Notes under the pieces: generated by a model
What the model saw: the letters and a program-made list of their open reading frames with translations, nothing else
The model's database searches: none
Told to the model about the DNA's origin: nothing
Position numbers and translations under genes: made by a program
Part shown: positions 22,272 through 31,326 of the stretch, piece by piece
Position numbering within the stretch: position 1 is the stretch's first letter
Layout: the number at the start of each line of letters is the position of its first letter
Assembly: GCF_003332825.1 (NCBI RefSeq)
Contig: NZ_QIRF01000002.1
Span: 310,001 to 374,000 of the forward strand
Origin: Dyella sp. C9
GTDB taxonomy: Bacteria > Pseudomonadota > Gammaproteobacteria > Xanthomonadales > Rhodanobacteraceae
DNA: 64,000 nucleotides
Direction of reading: 5' to 3'

Positions 22272-23717
22272 TCAGGCACGGGCGTCTGCAACGTCGGGGG
22301 GCAGCACCGCCTGTGGCGCCGTGCTCGCACCGGCGAGGCGGAAGGTCTTGAAGACGTTCCAGCCCATCACCAGCATGCCGGCCAGCACGATCAGGCCACC
22401 GCCGAGGCGGAACAGGTAGTAGGGCTTGGTCGCGTTGAGCGCTTCGACGAACGAATAGACCAGGGTGCCGTTTTCCGGGTCCGTGGCGCGCCACATGAGG
22501 CCCTGGGTGACGCCGGCGATCCACATCGAGGCGATGTAGACGACCAGGCCGATGGTGTGCATCCAGAAGTGCGTATCGATCAGGCGCGTGGAGTACATCT
22601 TCTGCAGGCCGAGCAGGCGCGGCAGCATCGCGTAGATCGAGCCGATCGAGATCATCGCGACCCAGCCGATCGCACCGGAGTGCACGTGACCGATGGTCCA
22701 GTCGGTGTAGTGGCTGAGCGAGTTGACCGTCTTGATCGACATCATCGGTCCCTCGAACGTGCTCATCATGTAGAACGAGAGCGAGACGATGAGGAACTTG
22801 AGGATCGGATCGGTGCGCAGCTTGTACCAGACGCCCGACAAGGTAAGGATGCCGTTGATCGCGCCGCCCCACGACGGCGCCAGCAATACCAGCGAGAACA
22901 CCATGCCCAGCGACTGCGCCCAGTCCGGCAGCGCGGTGTACTGCAGGTGGTGCGGACCGGCCCACATGTAGACGGCGATCAGCGCCCAGAAGTGCACAAT
23001 CGACAGGCGATACGAGTAGATCGGGCGACCAGCCTGCTTGGGCACGAAGTAATACATCATGCCGAGGAAGGCGGTGGTCAGGAAGAAGCCCACGGCGTTA
23101 TGGCCGTACCACCACTGCACCATCGCGTCGACCGAGCCCGAGTAGACCGAGTACGACTTCCACCAGCCGGCCGGGATGGCGAGGTTGTTGACGACGTGCA
23201 GCAGCGCGATGGTGATGATGTACGCGCCATAGAACCAGTTGGCGACGTAGATGTGCTTCACCTTGCGCTTGGCGATGGTGCCGAAGAACAGCACCGCGTA
23301 CGCCACCCACACGATGGTGATCAGGATGTCGATCGGCCATTCGAGCTCGGCGTATTCCTTGCCCTGGGTGATGCCCAGCGGCAGGGTGATGGCCGCGGCC
23401 ACGATGACCAGTTGCCAGCCCCAGAACACGAAGGCGGCCAGCTTGTCCGACAGCAATCGCACGTGGCAGGTGCGCTGCACCGTGTAGAGGCTGGTGGCAA
23501 ACAGCGCCGAGCCGCCGAACGCAAAAATCACCGCATTGGTGTGCAGCGGCCGCAGGCGGCCGTAGCTGAGCCACGGCAGATCAAAATCGAGGCCAGGCCA
23601 GTACAGCTGGGCGGCGATGATCACGCCCACCAGCATGCCGACCACGCCCCAGACCACGGTCATGACGGCGAACTGCCGCACGACCTTGTCGTTGTAACTC
23701 CCCTCGACGCCCACCAT
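22272..23717 (-). CDS. ccoN: cbb3 cytochrome c oxidase catalytic subunit I
   Basis: 481 aa, around 12 membrane helices. The haem b and haem b3/CuB ligand His residues are visible in [39 protein letters not shown] and [12 protein letters not shown]; the last two mark the active-site region, and the YGHNAVGFF Tyr is the His-Tyr crosslink partner of C-family oxidases. It is the terminal oxidase core, reducing O2 with high affinity. First gene of the operon, with an FNR/ANR box 62 bases upstream. Confidence 0.98.
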   Translation of the reverse strand: MVGVEGSYNDKVVRQFAVMTVVWGVVGMLVGVIIAAQLYWPGLDFDLPWLSYGRLRPLHTNAVIFAFGGSALFATSLYTVQRTCHVRLLSDKLAAFVFWGWQLVIVAAAITLPLGITQGKEYAELEWPIDILITIVWVAYAVLFFGTIAKRKVKHIYVANWFYGAYIITIALLHVVNNLAIPAGWWKSYSVYSGSVDAMVQWWYGHNAVGFFLTTAFLGMMYYFVPKQAGRPIYSYRLSIVHFWALIAVYMWAGPHHLQYTALPDWAQSLGMVFSLVLLAPSWGGAINGILTLSGVWYKLRTDPILKFLIVSLSFYMMSTFEGPMMSIKTVNSLSHYTDWTIGHVHSGAIGWVAMISIGSIYAMLPRLLGLQKMYSTRLIDTHFWMHTIGLVVYIASMWIAGVTQGLMWRATDPENGTLVYSFVEALNATKPYYLFRLGGGLIVLAGMLVMGWNVFKTFRLAGASTAPQAVLPPDVADARA

Positions 23718-23778
23718 GAGGCCCGCTCCTAGGCTGGATTGAACGGGGGAAGTTTGGTGGCCGTTCAGCTAGTCGCTT

Positions 23779-23792
23779 TTGATCCAGATCAA
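23779..23792. promoter_or_regulatory. FNR/ANR box upstream of ccoN
   Basis: TTGATCCAGATCAA is a perfect match to the FNR consensus TTGAT-N4-ATCAA. It lies 62 bases before the ccoN start, consistent with activation of the high-affinity oxidase under low oxygen. The divergent metF start is 132 bases to the other side. Confidence 0.88.
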
Positions 23793-23860
23793 GCCCAAAT
23801 GGGCGCGGTTTGTCGCAGCACGGCCATCCCGGGCCTCATCAAAATTGACCTCGGGGTAAA

Positions 23861-23895
23861 ATATCTCTTTATCGCGACACAGAGATATATATAAT
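23861..23895 (+). promoter_or_regulatory. metF promoter region with ATATCTCT / AGAGATAT inverted repeat
   Basis: The 8-bp arms at 23861-23868 and 23881-23888 are perfect complements separated by 12 bases, and a TATAAT hexamer overlaps the right arm (23890-23895). The arrangement looks like an operator bracketing the promoter. In many Proteobacteria metF is repressed by the ArsR-type SAH sensor SahR; assignment here is only inference because I cannot score the motif. Confidence 0.4.
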
Positions 23896-23923
23896 CAAAC
23901 CCAGTTCCCAGGGACCTGCCGCG

Positions 23924-24751
23924 ATGCCATCCATCAGCTTTGAGTTCTTTCCGCCCAAGACCGACGAGCAGCGCGCGCAGCTCGACCAGGCCGCCAAGTT
24001 GCTCAAGCCCTGGTCGCCGGAATACGTGTCGGTGACCTTCGGCGCGGGCGGTTCCACGCTCAGCTACACCGGTGAAACCGTGCACCGGCTGCATCGCACG
24101 CACGGGCTCAACGTGGCGCCACATCTTTCCTGCGTAGGCGGCACCCGGGCGGAACTGGCCGAGTTGCTGGACAGCTACCGGGCGTCCGGCTATCGCCGCA
24201 TCGTCGCGCTGCGCGGCGACTTGCCGTCCGGCATGGCCACGCCGGGTGACTTCCGTTATGCGGCCGAACTGGTGCGCTTCATCCGCGAGCACTACGGCGA
24301 CCACTTCCACATCGAGGTGGCAGCGTATCCCGAGACCCATCCGCAGGCGGACGACGCGCTGGCGGACCTGCGCCACTTCAAGTCCAAGGTGGACGCCGGA
24401 GCGAACGGCGCCATCACCCAGTATTTCTTCAATGCCGACGCGTACTTCCGCTTCGTCGACGACGCGCGGCGCCTGGGCGTGGACATTCCGATCGTGCCGG
24501 GTGTCATGCCGATCTCCAATTTCTCCCAGTTGCGGCGCTTCTCCGAGGCCTGCGGCGCCGAGATCCCGCGCTGGATCACCAAGCGCATGCAGGCCCATGG
24601 CGACGACGCGGCATCGGTCCGTGAACTCGGCGCGGACGTGGTAGCGCAGCTGTGCCGACGCCTGCTGGAAGGCGGCGCACCGGGCCTGCATTTCTATACC
24701 TTGAACCGTGCACGCGCGACGCGGGCGATTCTCGACCGGTTGCACGGTTAG
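23924..24751 (+). CDS. metF: 5,10-methylenetetrahydrofolate reductase
   Basis: 275 aa, single TIM-barrel domain of the bacterial length. Conserved blocks are SFEFFPPKT at the N-terminus (catalytic Glu), SVTFGAGGS, ALRGDLP, QYFFN and PGVMPIS. It reduces methylene-THF to 5-methyl-THF with FAD, supplying methyl groups for methionine synthesis, and so functionally complements ahcY in the same window. It is transcribed divergently from the cbb3 operon. Confidence 0.96.
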   Translation: MPSISFEFFPPKTDEQRAQLDQAAKLLKPWSPEYVSVTFGAGGSTLSYTGETVHRLHRTHGLNVAPHLSCVGGTRAELAELLDSYRASGYRRIVALRGDLPSGMATPGDFRYAAELVRFIREHYGDHFHIEVAAYPETHPQADDALADLRHFKSKVDAGANGAITQYFFNADAYFRFVDDARRLGVDIPIVPGVMPISNFSQLRRFSEACGAEIPRWITKRMQAHGDDAASVRELGADVVAQLCRRLLEGGAPGLHFYTLNRARATRAILDRLHG

Positions 24752-24779
24752 GCCACGCCGGCGGGCGTAAGCTCGCCGG

Positions 24780-25352
24780 ATGACGCGTTACGGGCTGCTT
24801 CTTCTACTGCTGCTGTTGTCACCATGGGGCGCGTGGGCGCAGGACGGCATCCACCGCTGTGTCGGCGCCGACGGCAATCCGGTGTTCACCGACCAGCCCT
24901 GTGCCGCACTGCAGGCGACCCCGGTGGCCTCGACACCTGCGCCGGCAAGCACCGCTGCCATGAGCGTGGCGCCTGCGGCAGCCCTGGCGTCGCCACCACC
25001 GGTGCTGTGTGCGTCCTCCGTGGCTGCGCTGCGACAGAGCATGGTCGATGCGTTTGCCACCCGCGATCCGAACCGGCTGGCCGGTTTGATGATCTGGAAC
25101 GGCTACGGCCGGGAGGCCGTGGTCTCCGACATCCGCTCACTGGGCGCGCTGATGCAACGCCCCCTGCTCGACATCGGCGAAGCCGACGAGGACGAGCCAG
25201 CCGCGACCTCTTCAGCGGGGCCTCCGCGCACCAACGGAGACACCCAGCTGGTGGTGCGCACGGCCTCCGACGATGGCAGTGGCGTGCCGCGGGAAACGCG
25301 CTTCAGCGTGGTCCGGCGCTCCGGCTGCCTGTGGCTCCGGGGCTCAGGCTGA
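24780..25352 (+). CDS. Secreted DUF4124-like protein
   Basis: 190 aa with a clear signal peptide (LLLLLLLLSPWGAWAQ). Right after cleavage comes a short DUF4124-like motif, IHRCVGADGNPVFTDQPC, with two Cys likely to form a disulfide. An Ala/Pro/Thr-rich linker (about residues 45-75) leads to a globular C-terminal domain with one Cys pair (LCASS and GCLWL). No enzymatic motif is seen. It lies 28 bases after metF on the same strand but probably has no functional link to it. Confidence 0.75.
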   Translation: MTRYGLLLLLLLLSPWGAWAQDGIHRCVGADGNPVFTDQPCAALQATPVASTPAPASTAAMSVAPAAALASPPPVLCASSVAALRQSMVDAFATRDPNRLAGLMIWNGYGREAVVSDIRSLGALMQRPLLDIGEADEDEPAATSSAGPPRTNGDTQLVVRTASDDGSGVPRETRFSVVRRSGCLWLRGSG

Positions 25353-25433
25353 AGGGCGCCTGTTGCTCCGCAAAAATCGACAACGGTGTGCCCGGGTTAT
25401 CATGGCGCGATTTTTTCCCCCGGAGACCCCCAC

Positions 25434-26351
25434 ATGGCGCAGCAATATCCCGACTGGATCTGGCAGAACGGCACGATCAAGCCCTGGCAGGACGCAACCG
25501 TCCACGTGATGGCGCATGCGCTGCATTACGGCTCGTCGGTCTTCGAGGGTATCCGCAGCTACGCAACCCCGGACGGTGCGGCGATCTTCCGCCTTACCGA
25601 CCACCTCAAGCGCCTGTACCAGTCCGCCAAGATCTACGACATGACCCTGCCCTACACGCAGGACGAGCTGGCAGCGGCCTGCCGTGAAGTCGTGCGCAAG
25701 AACGGCCTGAGCGCTGCCTACCTGCGCCCGGTCGCCTATCGTGGCCTGGGTGGTTTCGGCCTGTCGGCGGAAACCCCGATCGACGTGGCCGTGGCGGCGT
25801 GGCCGATGGGTCCGTATCTCGGCCCCGAAGCACTGGAAAGCGGCATCGATGCCTGCGTGTCGAGCTGGCAGCGCTTTGCCCCCAACACCATTCCTGCCGG
25901 TGCCAAGGCCGGTGGCAACTACCTCTCGGGCCAGCTGATCGCGCGCGAAGCACGTCGCCTGGGCTTTGGCGAAGGCATCGCCATGGCCTCCACCGGCCTG
26001 CTCAGCGAAGGTGCCGGCGAGAACCTGTTCCTGGTGTTCGACGGCGTGCTGCACACCACCCCGGCCAGCGCCTCCATCCTCACCGGCATTACCCGCGATA
26101 CGCTCAAGATCCTGGCGCGCGAGGACGGCATCGAAGTGGTCGAGCGTGATATTCCGCGCGAGTACCTGTACCTCTGCGATGAACTGCTGATGTGCGGCAC
26201 GGCGGCCGAGATCACTCCGATCCGCGCGGTGGATGGCAAGCAGATCGGCAGCGGCAAGGCGGGTCGTGTCACCCGTCGCCTGCAGGAACTGTTCTTCGGC
26301 CTGTTCAACGGCAAGACCAACGACCAGTGGGGTTGGCTGGAGCCGCTCTAA
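25434..26351 (+). CDS. ilvE: Branched-chain amino acid aminotransferase
   Basis: 305 aa from the ATG at 25434 (GGAG in the preceding CCCCGGAGACCCCC supports it). Fold-type IV PLP enzyme: YGSSVFEGIRSY near residue 35, the PLP Lys at about 158 in AGAKAGGNYLSG, and STGLLSEGAGENLF. It interconverts Leu/Ile/Val and their 2-oxo acids. Monocistronic, followed by repeats. Confidence 0.96.
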   Translation: MAQQYPDWIWQNGTIKPWQDATVHVMAHALHYGSSVFEGIRSYATPDGAAIFRLTDHLKRLYQSAKIYDMTLPYTQDELAAACREVVRKNGLSAAYLRPVAYRGLGGFGLSAETPIDVAVAAWPMGPYLGPEALESGIDACVSSWQRFAPNTIPAGAKAGGNYLSGQLIAREARRLGFGEGIAMASTGLLSEGAGENLFLVFDGVLHTTPASASILTGITRDTLKILAREDGIEVVERDIPREYLYLCDELLMCGTAAEITPIRAVDGKQIGSGKAGRVTRRLQELFFGLFNGKTNDQWGWLEPL

Positions 26352-26368
26352 GCTCCAGCACCCAGCCC

Positions 26369-26436
26369 TGTAAGGGGCGCATCCCGCGCGCGGCCGCCTT
26401 CGTCAGGTCCGGCCGCGCAGAGGGTGCGCTGCTACG
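26369..26436. repeat. REP-like inverted repeat pair (diverged)
   Basis: A left unit TGTAAGGGGCGCATCCCGCG and a right unit CCGCGCAGAGGGTGCGCTGC face each other shortly after the ilvE stop. Both carry several differences from the 10513-10580 copy, so this looks like an older insertion. Confidence 0.6.
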
Positions 26437-26464
26437 GTTGGACGCATGGACATCGCAACTCTCG

Positions 26465-26655
26465 TGTAGGGGCGCACCCTGTGCGCGAAAGACCTACGAA
26501 GCGGGACGCCAAGAGGCGAGGGATGCACAGCGAGGGCGCAAGCCCCCGCCTCTGTCCTAGCCCAGAGGCTGGCCCCAGGTTGCCGGGCTTGGCACCCTCA
26601 CGACTCGCCTCTCCTCCCTGCTTCGATCCGGTCGCGCACAGGGTGCGCTCCTACA
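26465..26655. repeat. Long REP-like inverted repeat with internal arms
   Basis: The left unit TGTAGGGGCGCACCCTGTGC (from 26465) and the right unit GCACAGGGTGCGCTCCTACA (to 26655) face each other with about 140 bases between. The interior has its own inverted pair AGAGGCGAG (26512-26520) and CTCGCCTCT (26604-26612). The whole can fold as one long hairpin between the convergent ilvE and sensor kinase genes, where it could act as a bidirectional terminator. Confidence 0.7.
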
Positions 26656-26668
26656 GATACGCAGGCCC

Positions 26669-27952
26669 TCAGGAGAACTTGAGGCTGGCGATGGCGCCGT
26701 TGGTATCGGTACGCGGACGCATCGAGACGTCCCAACCATAGAGGTCGCACAGCCGGCGCACGATGGCCAGGCCAAGGCCCGCACCGCTGCCGCCCGCACC
26801 CTCGCCCCGCACGCCGCGCTGGAACAGGCGTTCGGCGTCCTCGGGCTTGATGCCAGGACCGGTATCGATCACCTCGATGCGGTCGCCCTGCACTTCCACG
26901 GTGACCATGCCCTCGAGCGTGTACTTGATCGCATTGCCGATCAGGTTGGTGAGGGCCACCGCAAGCACCGAGGCGGGCGCGTTGACGCTCACCGGCTGCT
27001 TCACCACCAGCTCCACACCCAGTGGCTTGTCGCGCATCTGCGGACGCTGGCTTTCGATGACATCGTTCGCCACCTTGGCCACGTCAGTGGTTTCTCCACG
27101 GGTGGGGCCACGGCGTTCGGCGCGCGAAAGCAGCAACAAGGCTTCGATCAGCTCGGTCGCCTGGCGCGAGGCACGCTCGATGCGTTTGAGGCGCTCGCGC
27201 AGCTTGTCGGTGAGGTCCGGCGAACCCTGCAGCAACTCGGTGGTGCTCGAAATCACCGCCAGCGGCGTACGCAGCTCGTGGCTCACGTCGGAATTGAACT
27301 CACGGTCGCGCTCCACCATGGCGGTGAGCCGCTGCGAGTACTCGTCCAGCGCCAGCGCCAGCTCGCCCACTTCATCATCGGCGAAATTGGGCGCCAGCGG
27401 CTCGGCCTTGCCGGTCTTGCGGAAATCACGCAGGCGACGCGCCAGCTCGCTGACGGGCTTGAGCACCTTGCGCGAGAGCCACAGTCCCAGCACTAACGAC
27501 AGCAAACCGAAGACGAACACAGCGCCGATCACACTAAACAACAGCTGCTGCTTACCAAGCTCATCGCGCGACACGTCAAACTGCATGAAGGTGATGACAC
27601 CATCCTTCCGCCGCACTGCTAGCTTGTAATGATGAGTGCGCCCATCGGGACCAGGCTCGTAGATATCGTGGACGCCCGTATCCAGCGTTTGCCAGGCCAG
27701 CGGCGCCTTGTAGATCGTGCGGTCACTCCACGATGCCGCCTTCACGATATCGAACGAAGGTGCGCGATCCGGATGCTCGATCACCTGCTCGTTGAGGTGA
27801 TCCACCTCATCCTGCAAGCTAGTCGTGATGAGCTGCTCCTCGACGCGGCTGCGAATGTTCAGCGCGGCGAACGCAAACAGCGCGCTGAGGCCAAAGCCGA
27901 ACAGCGCGAACGAAACGACCAGGCGAAACCTGAGCTTACGCCTGGACCGCAT
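26669..27952 (-). CDS. Sensor histidine kinase
   Basis: 427 aa. Membrane helix 1 is at about residues 10-31, a periplasmic sensor domain of about 105 residues follows, then helix 2 (about 137-159) and HAMP. The H-box SDVSHELRTPL has its His at 225. The ATPase domain has the N-box NLIGNAIKYT, G1 DTGPGI and G2 GSGAGLGLAIV. An ordinary HisKA/HATPase kinase. Its start overlaps the response regulator 3' end by 17 bases, so the two form a two-component pair. The signal is unknown. Confidence 0.94.
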   Translation of the reverse strand: MRSRRKLRFRLVVSFALFGFGLSALFAFAALNIRSRVEEQLITTSLQDEVDHLNEQVIEHPDRAPSFDIVKAASWSDRTIYKAPLAWQTLDTGVHDIYEPGPDGRTHHYKLAVRRKDGVITFMQFDVSRDELGKQQLLFSVIGAVFVFGLLSLVLGLWLSRKVLKPVSELARRLRDFRKTGKAEPLAPNFADDEVGELALALDEYSQRLTAMVERDREFNSDVSHELRTPLAVISSTTELLQGSPDLTDKLRERLKRIERASRQATELIEALLLLSRAERRGPTRGETTDVAKVANDVIESQRPQMRDKPLGVELVVKQPVSVNAPASVLAVALTNLIGNAIKYTLEGMVTVEVQGDRIEVIDTGPGIKPEDAERLFQRGVRGEGAGGSGAGLGLAIVRRLCDLYGWDVSMRPRTDTNGAIASLKFS

Positions 27953-28622
27953 CCGGTTCGACCATCCGATATCCGATGCCGTGCCGCGTGTGGATCAGCG
28001 GCTTGTCGAACGGCTTGTCGATGGCCGCGCGCAGACCATGGATGTGCACGCGCAGCGAATCGCTGTCGGGGAGCTCCTCGCCCCACACGCGTTGTTCCAG
28101 GTCCTGGCGGGTGACCACCGAAGGGCTTGCTTCCATCAGTGCCTGCAGCAGCTTGAGGCCGATCGGGTTGAGCTGGATCGACTTGCCTTCGCGGGTGACG
28201 GTGAGCGTGTCCAGGTTGTAGGTGAGATCGCCCACCTTGAGCACCCGGCTCTGCGGACCCTTGCCGCGGCGCGCCAGCACCTCCAGGCGCGCGGACAGCT
28301 CCTGCAGCGCGAAGGGCTTGGTCATATAGTCGTCGGCGCCCGACTCGAAGCCGGTGAGCTTCTGCTCCAGGGCATCGCGTGCCGTGAGCATGAGGATCGG
28401 GGTCTGCTTGTGTGCCTCGTGGCGCAGCTTGCGTGCGACGTCCAGGCCATCCATGCCCGGCAGGGTAAGGTCGAGCACGATCACGTCGAAGTCGTGGACC
28501 ACGGCCAGATGCAGGCCGGTCACGCCGTCGCCGGCGAAGTCGACCACGTGCCCCCGATCTTCCAGATAATCGCCGATATTGGTCGCGATATCGCTGTTGT
28601 CTTCGATCACCAGTACGCGCAT
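27936..28622 (-). CDS. OmpR/PhoB-family response regulator
   Basis: 228 aa from the ATG at 28622. The receiver domain has the phospho-acceptor Asp51 (VIVLDLTLPGMDG), the acidic pair EDN near residue 7 and Lys102 (MTKPF). A winged-helix DNA-binding domain follows, with LRVHIHGLRAAID and the C-terminal RHGIGYRM motif. Partner of the downstream kinase. Regulon not deducible. Confidence 0.95.
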   Translation of the reverse strand: MRVLVIEDNSDIATNIGDYLEDRGHVVDFAGDGVTGLHLAVVHDFDVIVLDLTLPGMDGLDVARKLRHEAHKQTPILMLTARDALEQKLTGFESGADDYMTKPFALQELSARLEVLARRGKGPQSRVLKVGDLTYNLDTLTVTREGKSIQLNPIGLKLLQALMEASPSVVTRQDLEQRVWGEELPDSDSLRVHIHGLRAAIDKPFDKPLIHTRHGIGYRMVEPDAVQA

Positions 28623-28740
28623 GCGTCCTCCATACGCAGCCGGCATAGGGGCCGGCCGAGGCCTCAAGCTTAACAAGCTTGCCCGGGGTAAAGGGACTCA
28701 TACCCCCAACTAAACTGAACAAGGGCCAGGAACGGGCAAG

Positions 28741-28782
28741 AAAAAAGCCCAGGCGGGTCGACTTGACGTCGTTCGCCTGGGC
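28741..28782 (-). terminator. Rho-independent terminator, minus strand
   Basis: On the minus strand GCCCAGGCG and CGCCTGGGC pair around an 18-base loop with its own CGAC/GTCG stem, followed by TTTTTTC. It lies about 140 bases beyond the stop of the gene ending at 28925 and before the response regulator start at 28622, so it should insulate the two-component operon from upstream transcription. Confidence 0.85.
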
Positions 28783-28924
28783 CCAAGCTACTGCCCCGAT
28801 ACCGTAATCTGCTGTCACCAGACCTTGCGGAAAGTGCCAAGCAAATTGCAGTGGGAGCTTTATAAGTGCCGTGGGGTTACATGGGGGTTAACCGCTACTC
28901 AGCCCCGCGTTAACCGCTAAGGGA

Positions 28925-29410
28925 TCAATGACCACCCACCGGATTCTGGACCTTGTGCAAGTCCTGAATCACGCGCTGCGATTGGTCGTTCTCCATGTCG
29001 ATTTCGCGCTTGGTCTTGCATATCGTCTTGGGAATGTTCGAACCCATCGGCTTCACCTGCTCGCAGATCACGCGATCGGCGTCGTTGCGCGTCAGGATTG
29101 CGTTGACCTCGGACTGGTTGTTGAAAAGCTCGACCTTGGACGGAGCGTCCATCGCGTCGACCGTGCCGAACTTGTCGTACAGGTTCTGCATGTTGCCGAG
29201 GTCGCGATTGACGGTCGCCTGCTGGTTCTGGTCCAGCATGTCGAAGCGCCCACCGGGGGCCATCTGCTGGCGGACGTGATCGGCCACAGCGGCGAACTCG
29301 TCCTTGGTATTAGCCTTGACGTCAGGCGCGGCTTCCTTGGCAAAAACAGTCGCCACCTGCAACAACATCACAATCGCTGCCGAGATGGGCAGCCAGAACG
29401 TGCGCTTCAT
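28925..29410 (-). CDS. Secreted protein of unknown function, paralogue A
   Basis: 161 aa from the ATG at 29410, 6 bases after GGAGGA. A signal peptide (LPISAAIVMLLQVATVFAKE) precedes a mostly helical mature protein. The central block AMDAPSKVELFNNQSEVNAILTR-type and the Cys pair in VICEQVKPMGSNIPKTIC are shared with the gene at 29815. The tail ends NPVGGH. I do not recognise the family, and no catalytic motif is visible. The two conserved Cys about 17 residues apart probably form a disulfide in the periplasm. The 28887-28919 stretch downstream has a GTTAACCGCTA direct repeat. Confidence 0.75.
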   Translation of the reverse strand: MKRTFWLPISAAIVMLLQVATVFAKEAAPDVKANTKDEFAAVADHVRQQMAPGGRFDMLDQNQQATVNRDLGNMQNLYDKFGTVDAMDAPSKVELFNNQSEVNAILTRNDADRVICEQVKPMGSNIPKTICKTKREIDMENDQSQRVIQDLHKVQNPVGGH

Positions 29411-29814
29411 TACCATTCCTCCCTGAGATCCGCCGCGCCCCCCCTCGGGGCACATTCTGCGGATCAGGGGGCATGGTATGCGCCCCTATTCGTTCTGGTC
29501 AAAACTTTGCGCCGGCCGGGCAACCGCGCGCAAATCCGGGGAAATCTCAGCTTTCGTGAGAGCGCCATGAATCGCCCGGCGCACTATCGCTGCGCAGAAC
29601 GAGGGCAGGTGCGCGGACACCGATTCGTTAGCACCAACCTATCCGACTTCGCATTCGCCGCGCCTACCTGCCTCGTGCCCAACATCGCGATACGCCAGGA
29701 TCGTGCCGAGCCCGTACGATCATCGACTACCTGCTGGAGCCGGCGTCCATCGCACGCACCAACCACCAGGCACCGACCTCGAGTGCCATTCACGAAAGGG
29801 TCCACCAGGCCTGG
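29411..29814. other. Intergenic region between the two paralogues
   Basis: About 400 bases without a convincing gene. Short frames here have no ribosome site or homology I can recognise. It must hold the promoter of paralogue A, preceded by a GGGAGGA ribosome site. No terminator-like hairpin with a T-run was seen after paralogue B. Confidence 0.5.
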
Positions 29815-30327
29815 CTAATGCCCACCGCCGGGCTTGGGAATGCTGTTCGACGTGTTTTGCACCTGATACATGTCGTACTTGATCTTCATCGTGTCGCGCC
29901 GATCGCGTTCGATGTCGCTGTACTTGCGACACGTCGTTCTGGGGATATTGGATCCCGTGGGCAGCGCGGACTCGCATACCTCACGATCGCCATCGCGGCG
30001 AGTGAGGATCGCGTTGATCTCCGACTGATCGTTGTAGAGCTGGATTTTGGCTGGCGCATCCATGGCGCTGACGTTGCCGAAGCGATCGAAGGACGCCTGC
30101 ATCCGCGTCAGGTCACTCTCGACCGTCTGGTGCTCGGTCACAGTGACGAATTCGAATCGACCGCCCGGCGACATCTGCTCGCGGACGCGCGCCGCGACCG
30201 TATCAAAATCGTCCCTGGTATCGGCCTTGACGCCGAAATCCGGCGGGTTCTGCACCGCCCCCGCCGTAGGCACCCATGCGGTCGAAAAGAGAACCGCAGC
30301 GGCAAGCGACCACAATAGCGCACGCAT
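29815..30327 (-). CDS. Secreted protein of unknown function, paralogue B
   Basis: 170 aa from the ATG at 30327. A signal peptide (ALLWSLAAAVLFSTAWVPTAGA) is followed by the same architecture as the gene at 28925: a DDFDTVAARVREQMSPGGRF block, SAMDAPAKIQLYNDQSE, INAILTRRDGDREVCE and GSNIPRTTCRK. The tail ends PKPGGGH, like paralogue A. Identity over the core looks around half by eye. Tandem duplication is evident. Function unknown. Confidence 0.75.
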   Translation of the reverse strand: MRALLWSLAAAVLFSTAWVPTAGAVQNPPDFGVKADTRDDFDTVAARVREQMSPGGRFEFVTVTEHQTVESDLTRMQASFDRFGNVSAMDAPAKIQLYNDQSEINAILTRRDGDREVCESALPTGSNIPRTTCRKYSDIERDRRDTMKIKYDMYQVQNTSNSIPKPGGGH

Positions 30328-30405
30328 GAGACACCTACCTCCCGAGAAGCCCCCCGCGCTCAAATCTTAGGCACGGCCCAAGTCCCGGTGGAAGTGCCGA
30401 CCGTC

Positions 30406-31326
30406 TTATTCGACGCGCTGTGGCTTGCGCCGGGCTGGCGGTGCCGCCGCGCTGCCCGTCTCCGATTCGAGCAGGCCGACGATGGCCCCCGCCACATCCA
30501 CCCCGGTGGCCGCCTCGATGCCTTCCAGCCCCGGCGAGGCATTCACTTCCAGAATCAGCGGGCCGCGCTTGGAACGCAGCATGTCCACGCCCGCCACACC
30601 CAGGCCCAGGGCCGCCGCGGCCTGCACGGCAATCCGGCGCTCCTCGGGGCTCAACGTGGCCGGGCTGGCGGTGCCACCGCGATGCAGGTTCGCGCGAAAT
30701 TCACCTGGGCTGGCATCTCGCTGCATGGCGGCCACCACCTTCTTGCCGACCACGAAACAACGAAGGTCGCTGCCCTTGGCCTCGCCGATGAACTCCTGCA
30801 CCAGGAAATTGGCGTAGAGGCCGCGGAAGGCCTCGATCACGCTCTGGGAGGCGCTCTTCTTCTCTGCCAGCACCACGCCAGTGCCCTGGCTACCCTCATT
30901 CAGCTTGATCACATGGGGCGGGTCACCCAGCATCCCCAGTACATCAGCCGTGTCGTCGGGGTTGTCACCGAACACCGTGGCCGGCATATCCAAGCCCTTC
31001 GCCGCGAGGATCTGCAGGCAACGCAGCTTGTCGCGCGCACGCAGCACCGCATCCGACGAATTGGGCGTGTACACGCCCATCATTTCCAGCTGGCGCAACA
31101 CGGCGGTGCCATAGAAGGTGCTGGTAACGCCGATGCGCGGGATGACCGCATCGATACCGTGCAGCGCCTTGCCCTTGTAGCGGATGGACATGTTGCCCGG
31201 TGCAATGCGCACATAGCAGCGCAACGGGTCGAGCACACGCACCACGTGGCCGCGCTCGCGCGCCACGTCCACCAGGCGCTGCGTCGAGTACAGGCGGGTG
31301 TTGCGGGAAAGAATGGCTATCTTCAT
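30406..31326 (-). CDS. rimK: RimK-family alpha-L-glutamate ligase
   Basis: 306 aa, an ATP-grasp enzyme. Visible motifs are [11 protein letters not shown] (ATP-binding loop), [28 protein letters not shown] and the Mg-binding [15 protein letters not shown]. RimK adds glutamate residues to the C-terminus of ribosomal protein S6 in E. coli; the substrate here is not proven. An Ala/Pro/Arg-rich tail follows the domain. It overlaps the retropepsin-like gene by ATGA. Confidence 0.92.
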   Translation of the reverse strand: MKIAILSRNTRLYSTQRLVDVARERGHVVRVLDPLRCYVRIAPGNMSIRYKGKALHGIDAVIPRIGVTSTFYGTAVLRQLEMMGVYTPNSSDAVLRARDKLRCLQILAAKGLDMPATVFGDNPDDTADVLGMLGDPPHVIKLNEGSQGTGVVLAEKKSASQSVIEAFRGLYANFLVQEFIGEAKGSDLRCFVVGKKVVAAMQRDASPGEFRANLHRGGTASPATLSPEERRIAVQAAAALGLGVAGVDMLRSKRGPLILEVNASPGLEGIEAATGVDVAGAIVGLLESETGSAAAPPARRKPQRVE

